DNA of 64,000 nt, taken from assembly GCA_963730305.1 (NCBI GenBank), contig CAVSRB010000003.1, forward strand, positions 744,001 to 808,000, read 5' to 3'. The notes below the pieces were generated by a model. It was not told the origin of the DNA and searched no databases. It saw nothing but the letters and a program-made list of their open reading frames with translations. The DNA is from CAMYMQ01 sp963730305. GTDB lineage: Bacteria > Pseudomonadota > Alphaproteobacteria > Bin65. This document shows, in pieces, positions 12,732-21,264 of this stretch (positions are counted from its first letter, which is position 1; each line of letters starts with the position of its first letter). The translations under genes and the position numbers were made by a program.

Positions 12732-13541
12732 ATGAAGGGCCGGGTCCTGATCGTCGCCGGATCCGATTCCGGGGGCGGCGCGGGCATCCAGGCCGACGTC
12801 AAGACGGTCACGGCCCTGAACGGCTACGCGATGACCGCGATCACCGCGCTGACGGCCCAGAATACGCGCGGTGTATACGGCATACATCCGGTCCCGGAAG
12901 CGTTTATCGCCAAACAGATGGCGCTGGTGCTCGACGATATCGGCGCCGACGCGATCAAGACCGGCATGCTGCACAGCGCGGCGGTGATCGAGACCGTGGT
13001 GGCGACCTTGGAGGCCGAGGCGCCGACCGTACCGCTGGTCGCCGACCCGGTGATGGTCGCCAAGGGCGGCGCGCGGCTGCTCGAAGAGGCCGCGGTGGCG
13101 GCGCTGCGCGACCGGCTGCTGCCGCGGGCGGCGGTGATCACGCCCAACCTGCCCGAGGCCGGCGCCCTGCTCGGCCGCCCGGTCGCCGAGATCGACGACA
13201 TGGAGGCCGCGGCCCGCGACCTGCTCGCGCTCGGGCCCCGGGCGGTGTTCCTCAAGGGCGGGCACCTGCCCGGCGACCGCGTGGTCGACGTCCTGGTGGC
13301 CCGCGACGGCGCGCCACAGCGCTTCGAGAGCGCGCGGATCGACACGCCGCACACCCACGGCACCGGCTGCACCCTCGCCTCGGCGATCGCGACCGGCATC
13401 GCCCAGGGCCTGCCCCTGCCCGCCGCGGTCGCCCGCGCCCGGGCCTACGTGATCGAGGCGATCGCCCGCGCCCCCGGCTACGGCCACGGCCACGGCCCGC
13501 TCGACCACGCCCACACGGTGACGGATTTCGAAATAGACTGA
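12732..13541 (+). CDS. thiD: ThiD, hydroxymethylpyrimidine (phosphate) kinase
   Basis: Phosphorylates HMP and HMP-phosphate in thiamine synthesis. The 269-residue ribokinase-like protein opens with IVAGSDSGGGAGIQADVKT, followed by AITALTAQNT, VADPVMVAKGG, TPNLPEAGAL and the C-terminal anion-hole motif THGTGCTLASAIA with the catalytic region. I see no TPP riboswitch in the 68 bases upstream, so it probably depends on the glmM transcript. The stop is followed by about 110 bases before the end of the convergent MocR gene. Confidence 0.95.
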   Translation: MKGRVLIVAGSDSGGGAGIQADVKTVTALNGYAMTAITALTAQNTRGVYGIHPVPEAFIAKQMALVLDDIGADAIKTGMLHSAAVIETVVATLEAEAPTVPLVADPVMVAKGGARLLEEAAVAALRDRLLPRAAVITPNLPEAGALLGRPVAEIDDMEAAARDLLALGPRAVFLKGGHLPGDRVVDVLVARDGAPQRFESARIDTPHTHGTGCTLASAIATGIAQGLPLPAAVARARAYVIEAIARAPGYGHGHGPLDHAHTVTDFEID

Positions 13542-13652
13542 CTGGTATGTTTATTTTCGTGCCGCGAGGCGGCCTGTTCGCCCCGGAGCGCCGTGTCCTC
13601 GGCGACGTAGCGCTGCACCGGGTCGTCGGGCAGGCGGACCGCCAGGCCCGGC

Positions 13653-15038
13653 TCAGATCACCGCGCGCCGCGAGCCGCCGTGGGAGGCGGCGAGGTCGCG
13701 GATCCGGCCGAGCGCGTCGGCCAGGGTGGCCCGGTCGGGCGCCGCCGACAGCGACACCCGGACGCCGTGGGGCGCGGTCTCCTGGCCGACGGCGAAAGCC
13801 GACAGCGGGATCACCCGCACGCCCTTGGCGTGCAGCGCCTCGGTGAACTCCTCGCGCCGCCAGGGCGCGGGCAGGTTGAGCATGACGTGGAAGGCCGCCG
13901 GATGGGCCTGGAAGTCGAGCCCGGCCAGCGCCTCGCGCGCCAGCGCCTGGCGGGCCGCGTTCTCGATCCGGAGCCGCCGGACCAGCTCGTTCGCCGTGCC
14001 GTCGTCGATCCAGCGCCGGACCACCTCCTGCAGCAGCGCCGGCAGCGAGGTGGTCATGCCGTAGACGGCGTCGACCAGCCGGTCGACATAGACCGCGGGA
14101 GCATGGATCCAGCCGACGCGCAGTCCCGGCGCGATCGCCTTGGACGCGCTGGTCAGGTAGATGGTCCGGTCCGGTGCCATGGTCGCGATCGGCGCCGGCC
14201 GCTCCGGCGGCAACAGGCCGTAGACGTCGTCCTCGACGATGACGAGGTCGCGCTTGCGGGCGACCGCGACGATCTCGGCCCGGCGGGCCTCGTCCATCAT
14301 CGCCGTGACGGGGTTGTGGATGGTCGGCTGGCAGATCACCACGCGGGCGCCGCTGTCCCGGGCCGCGACGTCGAGCGCGTCGGGCTTCATGCCCCGCTCG
14401 TCCATCTCGACCGGCAGCAGGGTGTGGCCGAACAGGCGGGCGTTGTCGATCACGCCGGTATAGGTCAGCGCCTCGCACAGCGCCGGCTCGCGCGGACCGA
14501 GCAAGGCGGCGAAGGTCGCGGCGATGCCCTGCTGGGCGCCGTTGGTCAGCACGATCCGGTCGGCCGCGGTGTCGATACCGAGCTGCCCGATCCAGCGCGC
14601 CCCGGCCGCCCGATACTCGGTGTGGCCGGCGGCCGGCATGTAGCGCAGCAGCCGCTCCAGATGGGTCGCCTGGCCGATCTCCGCCAGGGTGCGGCCCAGC
14701 ACCTCGCCGTGATAGGCCGACATCGTGGCGTTGATGCCGAGGTCGATGATGCTGCCGTCTTCCGGCGCGAGCAGCGCCCCGGTGTTCGACCCGCCGGCCT
14801 CACGCACGAAGGTCCCCCGCCCGACCTCGCCGGTGACCAGCCCGCGCTGCTCGGCGAGCATGTAGCCCCGGCTCACCGTCCCCACGGTCACGCCCAGCCG
14901 CCACGCCAGGTCGCGATGCGGCGGCAGGCGGTCGCCCGGTTTGAGGGTCCCATTTTCGATGGCTTCGTCGATGGCCGCCGCGATCGCCTGATAGCGGGGC
15001 CCGGGGATGGCGTCGATCGTCGGAATCCAGATTGTCAT
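13653..15038 (-). CDS. MocR/PdxR-type regulator (GntR HTH fused to aminotransferase domain)
   Basis: Transcription factor that uses PLP or an external aldimine as sensor. The 461-residue product has an N-terminal winged HTH of GntR type (about 12-80: PRYQAIAAAIDEAIENG, LPPHRDLAWRLGVTVGTVS) and a fold-type I aminotransferase domain (about 110-455). The latter contains NGAQQGIAATFAAL and the PLP-lysine region TSASKAIAPGLRVGWI. MocR proteins usually regulate a divergent neighbour; here that is the DUF1127-PaiB-PhzF-EamA-lyase-AlaX-GNAT operon, with start codons 106 bases apart. The ligand is not predictable, but the operon suggests an amino acid or amine. Confidence 0.9.
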   Translation of the reverse strand: MTIWIPTIDAIPGPRYQAIAAAIDEAIENGTLKPGDRLPPHRDLAWRLGVTVGTVSRGYMLAEQRGLVTGEVGRGTFVREAGGSNTGALLAPEDGSIIDLGINATMSAYHGEVLGRTLAEIGQATHLERLLRYMPAAGHTEYRAAGARWIGQLGIDTAADRIVLTNGAQQGIAATFAALLGPREPALCEALTYTGVIDNARLFGHTLLPVEMDERGMKPDALDVAARDSGARVVICQPTIHNPVTAMMDEARRAEIVAVARKRDLVIVEDDVYGLLPPERPAPIATMAPDRTIYLTSASKAIAPGLRVGWIHAPAVYVDRLVDAVYGMTTSLPALLQEVVRRWIDDGTANELVRRLRIENAARQALAREALAGLDFQAHPAAFHVMLNLPAPWRREEFTEALHAKGVRVIPLSAFAVGQETAPHGVRVSLSAAPDRATLADALGRIRDLAASHGGSRRAVI

Positions 15039-15051
15039 GGTTCAATGTTTA

Positions 15052-15081
15052 TATTGACATCATTTTTGTGTCAACAATATT
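15052..15081 (+). promoter_or_regulatory. Candidate promoter and operator between MocR and the divergent operon
   Basis: This AT-rich gap contains TTGACA (15054-15059), then 16 bases and AATATT (15076-15081), a plausible vegetative promoter for the rightward operon. TTGACA also pairs with TGTCAA at 15069-15074 as an inverted repeat, a possible MocR site overlapping the -35. This is inferred from sequence only. Confidence 0.5.
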
Positions 15082-15144
15082 CTCCGTTGTGCGATACAAT
15101 ATGGCTATCCCGCCAGATTGATCGAAGAATGGAGCCCGTTAATC

Positions 15145-15372
15145 ATGCGTTATTGGATCGATACAATCCGGCAGTCAGGCCGGACACATCGGTCCGGCCC
15201 CCGGTCAGTGTTTTCCGGCCTGGAGTTTGCGACCGATCTTCTCCTGACATGGCTCGACCGCTATGCCCAGCGGCGGCAGCTCGCGCGCCTGGACTCGCGC
15301 ATGCTCAAGGACATCGGCGTCTCCCGGGTCGACGCCGTCGAGGAGGCGCGCAAGCCGTTCTGGAAGGCGTGA
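15145..15372 (+). CDS. Small DUF1127 (YjiS-like) protein
   Basis: 75-residue basic protein. The C-terminal half (about 34-75: LTWLDRYAQRRQLARLDSRM, LKDIGVSRVDAVEEARKPFW) is a DUF1127 domain. Members of this family of short Arg-rich proteins are known in some alphaproteobacteria to bind RNA or affect phosphate and amino-acid metabolism. The ATG at 15145 is chosen because GGAG lies nine bases upstream; an in-frame TTG at 15118 is less likely. It is the first gene of the operon, three bases before paiB. Confidence 0.85.
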   Translation: MRYWIDTIRQSGRTHRSGPRSVFSGLEFATDLLLTWLDRYAQRRQLARLDSRMLKDIGVSRVDAVEEARKPFWKA

Positions 15373-15375
15373 GGC

Positions 15376-16024
15376 ATGTATCTGCCGCCCGCCTTCGCCG
15401 AGCGTGACACCGAACGGCTCCACGGCTTCATCGAGGCCGAGCCGTTCGGCATGCTGGTCGCGGCCGGCGCCGACGGTCCGCCCGATGGGCTGACCGTCTC
15501 TCACCTGCCCTTCCTGCTCGACGTCGCGAACGATGGCGCCCGCACCCTGCTGGCCCACGCCGCCGCGGCCAATCCGCAGGTCGACCGGCTCGACGGCGCG
15601 CCGGTCCTGGTCGTCTTCCAGGGCCCTCACGGCTACGTCTCGCCGCGCTGGTACGGCGACGGCCCGGCGGTGCCGACCTGGAACTATGGGACCGTCCACG
15701 TCCGCGGCACGGCGACGACGTTTCGCGATCCGGCGCGGCTCGAGGCTGCCGTGCGCCGCCTCGCCGACCGTTTCGAGGCCGGAACCGCCGACCCGTGGTC
15801 GCTGTCCGAGACGCCGGAAGCGTTCCGGCGCGGCATGCTCTCGGCCATCGTCGGCATCGAGATTGCGGTTGCGACCATCGAGGGCAAGATGAAACTGTCG
15901 CAGAACCGGCCAGTCGGCGACCGCTATCGCGGTGGCCGCGGCGCTGCACGCGTCCGAGCGCGGCGGCGACCGCGACCTGGCGCGGCTCATGGACCGCTAC
16001 AACACGGTGCGGGAGGAACAATGA
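15376..16024 (+). CDS. paiB: PaiB-type FMN-binding protein, with a one-base frameshift
   Basis: PaiB/FMN-binding split-barrel family; Bacillus PaiB is described as a negative transcriptional regulator, though the fold is that of a flavin-binding enzyme. The signature MYLPPAFAERD at the start, VVFQGPHGYVSPRWY (about 78-92) and PTWNYGTVHVRG (about 97-108) are present, with KLSQNRP near 176. After that the frame runs wrongly into the next gene. Removing T at 15925 restores AVAAALHASERGGDRDLARL and a stop at 16022-16024 overlapping the phzF ATG, giving 215 residues. That exact coupling supports the correction; otherwise the frame would read as a PaiB-PhzF fusion. Confidence 0.85.
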
Positions 16025-16806
16025 CGACGACGATCCCTCTCTATCAGCTCGACGCCTTCTCCGACCGGCCCTTCGCCGGCAACCCGGCGGCGGTGTGCCC
16101 GCTCGGGGTCTGGCTGCCCGACGACCGGATGCAGGCGATCGCGGCCGAGAACAATCTCTCGGAGACCGCCTTCTTCGTCCGCCGCGCCGACGGCGACTAC
16201 GACCTGCGCTGGTTCACCCCGGCGGTCGAGGTCGACCTGTGCGGCCACGCCACCCTGGCCAGCGCCCATGTCGTGCTCAACCGGCTGACCCCGGACGCCG
16301 ACACGGTCACCTTCCACACCCGCAGCGGGCCACTGATCGTGACCCGCGACGGCGACAAGCTGGCGATGGACTTCCCGGCCCAGCCGCCGGCGCCCGGGAC
16401 CGTGGCGGGCCTGGCCGAGGCGCTCGGCGCCGCGCCCGCCGAGGTCCAGGTCGGCCGCTACGCGGTGGCGGTCTACGAGTCGGCCGCCGAGGTCGCCGCG
16501 CTCGAGCCCGACTTCCGCGCCATGGCGAAGCTCGATCCGCCCATGGTCATCGCCACCGCGCCGGGCGACGACTGCGACTTCGTCTCGCGCTTCTTCGCGC
16601 CCGCCGCGGGCGTCGACGAAGACCCGGTCACCGGCTCGGCCCATTGCATCCTGATCCCCTTCTGGGCCGGCCGGCTGGGCAAGAGCGAGCTGTTCGCGCG
16701 CCAGATCTCGCGGCGCGGCGGCGCGCTGTGGTGCCGCCACAACGGCGACCGGGTGATGATCGCCGGCCACTGCGCCCCCTATCTGGAGGGCCGGATCGCG
16801 GCATGA
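16021..16806 (+). CDS. PhzF-family isomerase/epimerase-like protein
   Basis: 261 residues with the diaminopimelate-epimerase-like double fold. PhzF isomerises trans-2,3-dihydro-3-hydroxyanthranilate; most relatives have unknown small-molecule substrates. Motifs seen: QLDAFSDRPFAGNPAAVC (9-26), the catalytic Glu48 in NNLSETAFF, WFTPAVEVDLCGHATLA, and the C-terminal DEDPVTGSAHC. The start ATG overlaps the corrected paiB stop and the stop overlaps the start of the transporter gene (ATGA). No phenazine genes are present, so a role on an amino acid or an aromatic amine is more likely than phenazine synthesis. Confidence 0.88.
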   Translation: MTTTIPLYQLDAFSDRPFAGNPAAVCPLGVWLPDDRMQAIAAENNLSETAFFVRRADGDYDLRWFTPAVEVDLCGHATLASAHVVLNRLTPDADTVTFHTRSGPLIVTRDGDKLAMDFPAQPPAPGTVAGLAEALGAAPAEVQVGRYAVAVYESAAEVAALEPDFRAMAKLDPPMVIATAPGDDCDFVSRFFAPAAGVDEDPVTGSAHCILIPFWAGRLGKSELFARQISRRGGALWCRHNGDRVMIAGHCAPYLEGRIAA

Positions 16807-17726
16807 CCGCGCGCGGCGCCACGATCGGCCGCCCCGCCGCGATGCCGCTGCCCGCGATGGCGGCGGTGGCGCTGACCCTCGTCTTCTGGTCGGCGACGCC
16901 GATCGCCAACCGCTTCGCCGTCGCCCATGTCGATGCGATCACCGCGGGCGCGTCCCGGTCGATGGTCGCCGGGCTGGTCGCCCTGTGCCTCGCCCTCGCC
17001 CTGCGCCTGCCCTTCCCGGCGACGCCCCGGCAACGCCTGCTGCTGGTCTATTCCGGCTGGATGAATTTCGCGATCTGGCCGGCCATGCTGTCGGTCGGCA
17101 TCTCGCTGGCCAACGCCAGCCACGCGGCGCTGATCATGGCGCTGATCCCGGTGTGGACCGGGCTGATCGCCGCGCTGGTCGAGCGCCGCCGGCTGCGGCC
17201 GGGCTGGTGGCTGGGCGCGGCGATCGCGATCGCCGGCACCGCCGTGCTGGTCGCCTTCAGCCGGCCCGCGGGCGAATTGACGCTTTCCACCGACTTCCTG
17301 GCCGGCGACCTGATCATCCTCGCCGGGGTCGGCCTGTGCGCGTCGGGCTACGTCGCCGGCGCGCGGCTGTCGCCGGTGATCGGCAGCTGGGCCTCGACCT
17401 TCTGGGGCCTGACCGTCGCACTGCTGCTGCTGGTGCCGACGGTCGCGCTGCTGTTCGGCCGCACCGACTGGGCCGCGGTGCCGGCGAGCGGCTGGGCCAG
17501 CCTGGCCTGGCTCGCCTTCCTGTCTTCGCTGGCCGGCTATGCCCTGTGGTTCCTCGCCATGCAGAAGGCCGGGGTGGCGCGGATCGCCGTGTGGCAGTTC
17601 GCCCAGCCGGTCTTGACCCTGGCCGGCGCCGCGGTTTTGCTCGACGAGCCGTTCACCTGGCCGATCGCGGTCGCCGCGGTCGCGGTGATCGGCGGCACGT
17701 TCCTGGCCCATCGCCACGCGCATTGA
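16803..17726 (+). CDS. EamA/DMT-family transporter
   Basis: 307-residue inner-membrane protein with ten predicted helices in two EamA repeats (about 15-140 and 160-300). Family features include FWSATPIANRFAVAHVDA near the N terminus, SLANASHAALIMALIPVWTG, and in the second half FLSSLAGYALWFLAMQKAGV. DMT proteins such as RhtA, YdcZ-like and PecM export amino acids or related metabolites, so efflux of the operon's substrate is a reasonable inference. The start ATG overlaps the PhzF stop by four bases. Confidence 0.88.
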   Translation: MTARGATIGRPAAMPLPAMAAVALTLVFWSATPIANRFAVAHVDAITAGASRSMVAGLVALCLALALRLPFPATPRQRLLLVYSGWMNFAIWPAMLSVGISLANASHAALIMALIPVWTGLIAALVERRRLRPGWWLGAAIAIAGTAVLVAFSRPAGELTLSTDFLAGDLIILAGVGLCASGYVAGARLSPVIGSWASTFWGLTVALLLLVPTVALLFGRTDWAAVPASGWASLAWLAFLSSLAGYALWFLAMQKAGVARIAVWQFAQPVLTLAGAAVLLDEPFTWPIAVAAVAVIGGTFLAHRHAH

Positions 17727-17780
17727 CGAGGCGATCGACGAGACGACGATGACCACACGGATACCGACCGGGTGCCAGCC

Positions 17781-18755
17781 ATGATCGACCGCACCGACCT
17801 GGAAGCCGCCGCCGCGCTGGTCCACGCGACCATGACGCCGACGCCCCAGATCGCCTGGCCGCTGCTGGCGGCGCGCGCCGGGGCGGAGGTCTGGGTCAAG
17901 CACGAGAACGCCACCCCGATCGGCGCCTTCAAGATCCGCGGCGGGCTGGTCTACATGGACGACCTGCGGCGGCGCGAGCCCGACTGCCCGGGCGTGATCG
18001 CGGCGACCCGGGGCAACCACGGCCAGAGCGTCACGGTCGCCGCCCGGCGCAACGGGTTCGACGCCGTGATCGTCGTGCCCGAGGGCAACAGCCGCGAGAA
18101 GAACGCCGCGATGCAGGCCCAGGGCGCCGAGCTGGTCGTGCACGGCCACGACTTCCAGGCGGCGCTCGAACACGCCCGCGACCTCGCCGCCGAGCGCGGC
18201 CTGCACATGGTGCCGTCGTTCCACGACCTGCTGATCCAAGGGGTCGGCACCTACGCGCTCGAGTTCCTGACCGCGGTGCCCGGCCTCGACACGGTCTACG
18301 TGCCGATCGGCCTGGGCTCGGGCATCTGCGGCATGATCGCCGCGCGCGACGCGCTGGGTCTGACCACCGAGGTGGTCGGCGTGGTCGCCGAGGCGGCGCC
18401 GGCCTATGAGCTCTCCTTCCGCGCCGGCGACCCCGTTTCGACCAATTCGGCCGACACCATGGCCGACGGGATGGCCTGCCGGGTGCCGGTCGACGACGCG
18501 GTCGCCCGGATCAATGCCGGCGCCGCACGGATCGTCGCGGTCTCGGACGCCGAGATCGAGGCGGCGATGCGCCACCTCTTCACCGACACCCATCAGGTCG
18601 CCGAGGGCGCGGGCGCCGCCGCTCTCGCTGCTCTTCTGAAAGAACGGAATAAAATGAAAGACAGAAAAGTCGGCATCGTTCTGTCGGGCGGCAATGTTGA
18701 CATCGACGTCTACCGGGCGATCCTGTCGGCGGACGCAACGGAGGCCGGGTCATGA
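17781..18755 (+). CDS. PLP-dependent serine/threonine-dehydratase-like ammonia-lyase
   Basis: 324-residue fold-type II PLP enzyme, related to serine/threonine dehydratase, threo-3-hydroxyaspartate ammonia-lyase and serine racemase. The PLP lysine is Lys51 in GAFKIRGG; the substrate loop is ATRGNHGQS; the phosphate-binding loop is PIGLGSGICG. It has no C-terminal ACT domain, so it is of the catabolic/hydroxyaspartate type and not the allosteric IlvA type. ATG at 17781 is preferred over GTG at 17772. The stop overlaps the AlaX start (ATGA). The substrate is not certain. Confidence 0.87.
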   Translation: MIDRTDLEAAAALVHATMTPTPQIAWPLLAARAGAEVWVKHENATPIGAFKIRGGLVYMDDLRRREPDCPGVIAATRGNHGQSVTVAARRNGFDAVIVVPEGNSREKNAAMQAQGAELVVHGHDFQAALEHARDLAAERGLHMVPSFHDLLIQGVGTYALEFLTAVPGLDTVYVPIGLGSGICGMIAARDALGLTTEVVGVVAEAAPAYELSFRAGDPVSTNSADTMADGMACRVPVDDAVARINAGAARIVAVSDAEIEAAMRHLFTDTHQVAEGAGAAALAALLKERNKMKDRKVGIVLSGGNVDIDVYRAILSADATEAGS

Positions 18756-19459
18756 CCGAAGAGATCTTCCGCGAAGACGGCTACGCGCGACGCTGCGAGG
18801 CCACCGTCGTCTCGGCCGGGCCCGACGGCATCGTCCTCGACCGCACCGTGTTCTTCCCCGAAGGCGGCGGCCAGCCGGGCGATACCGGCACGCTGCGCCT
18901 CGCCGACGGCCGCGAGATCGCCATCGCCGACACCCAGAAGGGCGAAACCGGCGTCCGTCACCTGCCCGCCGAAGGCGCCGCCCTGCCCGCCCCCGGCGAC
19001 ACCGTCACCGCCGAGATCGACTGGGACCGCCGCTACCGCTTCATGCGGATGCATACCTGCCTGCACCTGCTGCTCGCCTGCGTCGACGCCCACGTCACCG
19101 GCGGCCAGGTCGGCGACGGCAAGGGCCGGGTCGACTTCAACCTGCCCGACACCAACATCGACAAGGCCGCGCTCGAGGCCCGGCTCAACCAGCTCATCGC
19201 CGAGGACCACCCGGTCGGCCCGGAATGGATCACCGACGAGGAGATGGACGCCCGGCCGGAGCTGATCCGCACCATGTCGGTCAAGCCGCCGATGGGCGCC
19301 GGCCGGGTCCGGCTGGTCCGGATCGGCGACGGCGTCGACCTGCAGCCCTGCGGCGGCACCCACGTCGCCAGCACCGGCGAGATCGGCCCGATCACGATCG
19401 GCAAGATCGAGAACAAGGGCCGCCAGAACCGGCGGATCAACCTGCGCTTCGCGGACTGA
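18752..19459 (+). CDS. alaX: AlaX-type alanyl-tRNA editing hydrolase
   Basis: Free-standing trans-editing domain that hydrolyses Ser-tRNA(Ala) (and Gly-tRNA(Ala) in some). The 235-residue length and the glycine motif FFPEGGGQPGDTG (34-46) indicate the AlaX-M type, homologous to the AlaRS editing domain. Zinc ligands are His101 and His105 in HTCLHLLL, and Cys200 and His204 in CGGTHV. Placement directly after a serine/threonine-dehydratase-like enzyme, with overlapping codons, suggests both guard against the same misactivated amino acid. The Cys at HTC(L)H is slightly unusual but not at a ligand position. Confidence 0.9.
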   Translation: MTEEIFREDGYARRCEATVVSAGPDGIVLDRTVFFPEGGGQPGDTGTLRLADGREIAIADTQKGETGVRHLPAEGAALPAPGDTVTAEIDWDRRYRFMRMHTCLHLLLACVDAHVTGGQVGDGKGRVDFNLPDTNIDKAALEARLNQLIAEDHPVGPEWITDEEMDARPELIRTMSVKPPMGAGRVRLVRIGDGVDLQPCGGTHVASTGEIGPITIGKIENKGRQNRRINLRFAD

Positions 19460-19465
19460 CCGGCG

Positions 19466-19900
19466 ATGACCGACCCAACTTCCGACCGAACCGAGATCGT
19501 CTACGCGGTCGAGCCCACCCTCGACCCGGCCGAGATGGTCGACCTGTTCCACCGCTCCGGCCTCGCCGAACGGCGGCCGGTCGACGACCCGGAGGTCACC
19601 GCCGGGATGGCGGCGGGCGCCAACCTGGTCGTCACCGCGCGGCTCGACGGCCGCCTGGTCGGCCTGGCCCGCTCGGTCACCGATTTCGCCTACTGCGTCT
19701 ATCTCTCGGACCTGGCGACCGACAGCGCCTGCCAGGGCCGCGGCATCGGCACGCGCCTGATCGAGATGACCCGCGACGCCGCCGGCCCCAAGGCCAACCT
19801 GATCCTGATCTCGGCGCCCAAGGCGATGGACTTCTACCGCAAGGTCGGCCCGTCGATCGGCCTGGAGAACGTCGACAGCGGCTGGATCATCCGGCGCTAG
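19466..19900 (+). CDS. GNAT-family N-acetyltransferase
   Basis: 144 residues, the last gene of the operon, six bases after alaX. The acetyl-CoA-binding motif A is CQGRGIGTRLIEMTR (about 91-105), preceded by the beta-strand LVGLARSVTDFAYCVYLSDLA. The C-terminal FYRKVG is typical of GNATs. The short form and simple domain resemble YjaB/PhnO-like small-molecule acetyltransferases. The substrate is unknown; the operon suggests an amino acid. Confidence 0.85.
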   Translation: MTDPTSDRTEIVYAVEPTLDPAEMVDLFHRSGLAERRPVDDPEVTAGMAAGANLVVTARLDGRLVGLARSVTDFAYCVYLSDLATDSACQGRGIGTRLIEMTRDAAGPKANLILISAPKAMDFYRKVGPSIGLENVDSGWIIRR

Positions 19901-19951
19901 CGGCGCTGGCCCAAGGCGGCGAGCCGGCGCGCGGGCGAAAGAACGCGCGAC

Positions 19952-19978
19952 GGTTATCATCGGTTATCAAAGGTTATC
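19952..19978. repeat. Three direct GGTTATC iterons with a 10-bp period (second array)
   Basis: GGTTATC at 19952-19958, 19962-19968 and 19972-19978, with 3-base spacers (ATC, AAA). It is the reverse complement of the array at 11035-11061, with identical period and unit number. It lies in the 158-base gap between the convergent GNAT and LtrA genes, so here it is not an obvious promoter element. Confidence 0.8.
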
Positions 19979-20058
19979 TTCCTGCCGGCGGCGTGCCGGC
20001 GCTGCCCCTGGCCGGGGCGTCACCGACCACTAGCAAATGGCCCCGGCGCGGGCCGCTC

Positions 20059-21264
20059 TCAAGTATTATTTCCTATTTCGATCGATCCCCGGCTCGGCCC
20101 GCGGCCCAGCGCCACCATCTCCCAGACCGCGACGATCACCAGCGCGGCGGCAACGCCGGCGCCCAGCAGCAGCGGCGTGACGACGAAGCCCGCCGGGATC
20201 AGCAGCACCAGCAGCCCGAGCCCGATCAGGTGCGACAGCGGCTGGCGGCCGAAGATCGTCTTCTTGAAGGCGATGTTGCCGATCAGATAGAGCGCCGGCC
20301 CGCCGATCGCGGCGATCAGCGTCTCCGGCGCGGTGTGGCCGGTCGGGTGGGCGAGGATGAATTCGTCGGCGACCGCGGTCAGCACGACGCCGGCGACCAC
20401 CGGCAGGTGGATGTAGGTATAGGCGAGCCGGGCGAGGCGGCCGGGGTCGGTGGAATGGGCGATCAGCTCGCTGCCCCGCCGGTGGCCGGCCTCGAAATAG
20501 ATCCACCACATCGCGGCGGTGCCGACGAAGGCGGCCGCGAAGGCGCCGGCCGACGCCCAGTTCCAGGACTGGCCGGCGAAGGTCGCGCCGGTGACCAGGA
20601 TCGATTCGCCCAGCGCGATGATGATGAACAGGCCGCAGCGCTCCGCCATGTGCGCGCCTTCGACGTCCCAGTCGCTGCTGTGCGCGCGGCCGCGGCCGGG
20701 AAGCCAGTAGCCCATGCCCGGCCCCCCGTATTCGATCACGAGGGCAACCGCCCACAGCGCCATCCGCGTCTCGGCCTCGACGAACACGCCCGCGATCCAG
20801 AAGACGCCGGACAGAACGAACCAGGCGAGGATGCCGCGAAAGGTCTTGGACAGGCGCGGATGGCCGTCGCCGAGCGCCCACAGCATGAAGGCCGTGCGCC
20901 CGACCTGGATCCCGACGTAGGCGACGGCGAAGGCGAGCCCGCGCGACCCGAACGCCTGCGGGATCGACATCGACAGGACCAGGCCGACCAGCATCAGGAC
21001 GATCAGCAACAGCCGGACGGGCTTGCGCTCCGGGTCGAGCCAGTTGGTGAACCACGAGGTGTAGATCCAGGCCCACCACACGGCGAGCAGCAGCATCGCG
21101 GTCTGGAGCGCGGCCAGGGCGGTGAAATGCCCGAGCAGGCCGTGCGAGAGCTGGGTGATCGCGAAGACGAAGACGAGATCGAAGAACAGCTCGACGAAGG
21201 TCACCCGGCCGTCGTCGTGGCCGCCGCGGTGCCGGCGAAGGTTACGGTCCGTCCTGCCGCTCAT
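20059..21264 (-). CDS. LtrA-family (low temperature requirement protein A) membrane protein
   Basis: 401-residue polytopic membrane protein of the LtrA family, whose biochemical role is unknown; the name comes from a Listeria cold-growth mutant. It has about ten to twelve hydrophobic helices. Characteristic motifs are VTFVELFFDLVFVFAITQLSH near the N terminus, WWAWIYTSWFTNWLDPE, and ERCGLFIIIALGESILVTGA in the middle. ATG at 21264 is chosen because GGGAGGGG precedes it; the longer frame upstream adds an Arg-rich tail. It overlaps the 3-prime end of the LysR gene by 23 bases, so the two are cotranscribed. Confidence 0.88.
   Translation of the reverse strand: MSGRTDRNLRRHRGGHDDGRVTFVELFFDLVFVFAITQLSHGLLGHFTALAALQTAMLLLAVWWAWIYTSWFTNWLDPERKPVRLLLIVLMLVGLVLSMSIPQAFGSRGLAFAVAYVGIQVGRTAFMLWALGDGHPRLSKTFRGILAWFVLSGVFWIAGVFVEAETRMALWAVALVIEYGGPGMGYWLPGRGRAHSSDWDVEGAHMAERCGLFIIIALGESILVTGATFAGQSWNWASAGAFAAAFVGTAAMWWIYFEAGHRRGSELIAHSTDPGRLARLAYTYIHLPVVAGVVLTAVADEFILAHPTGHTAPETLIAAIGGPALYLIGNIAFKKTIFGRQPLSHLIGLGLLVLLIPAGFVVTPLLLGAGVAAALVIVAVWEMVALGRGPSRGSIEIGNNT

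Noticed and set aside
13547..13846. Possible small gene after thiD
   Set aside because: It starts in the gap but runs antisense into the MocR gene with Arg/Gly-rich sequence, no ribosome-binding site and no homology signal that I can see.
15376..16806. A natural PaiB-PhzF fusion protein
   Set aside because: The join reads a basic junk linker. Correcting one base gives a normal PaiB end whose stop overlaps the phzF ATG by four bases, so two genes are far more likely.
16021..16806. Phenazine biosynthesis
   Set aside because: Only a PhzF-like protein is present; no phzA-E or G homologue is nearby, and PhzF relatives are widespread outside phenazine pathways.
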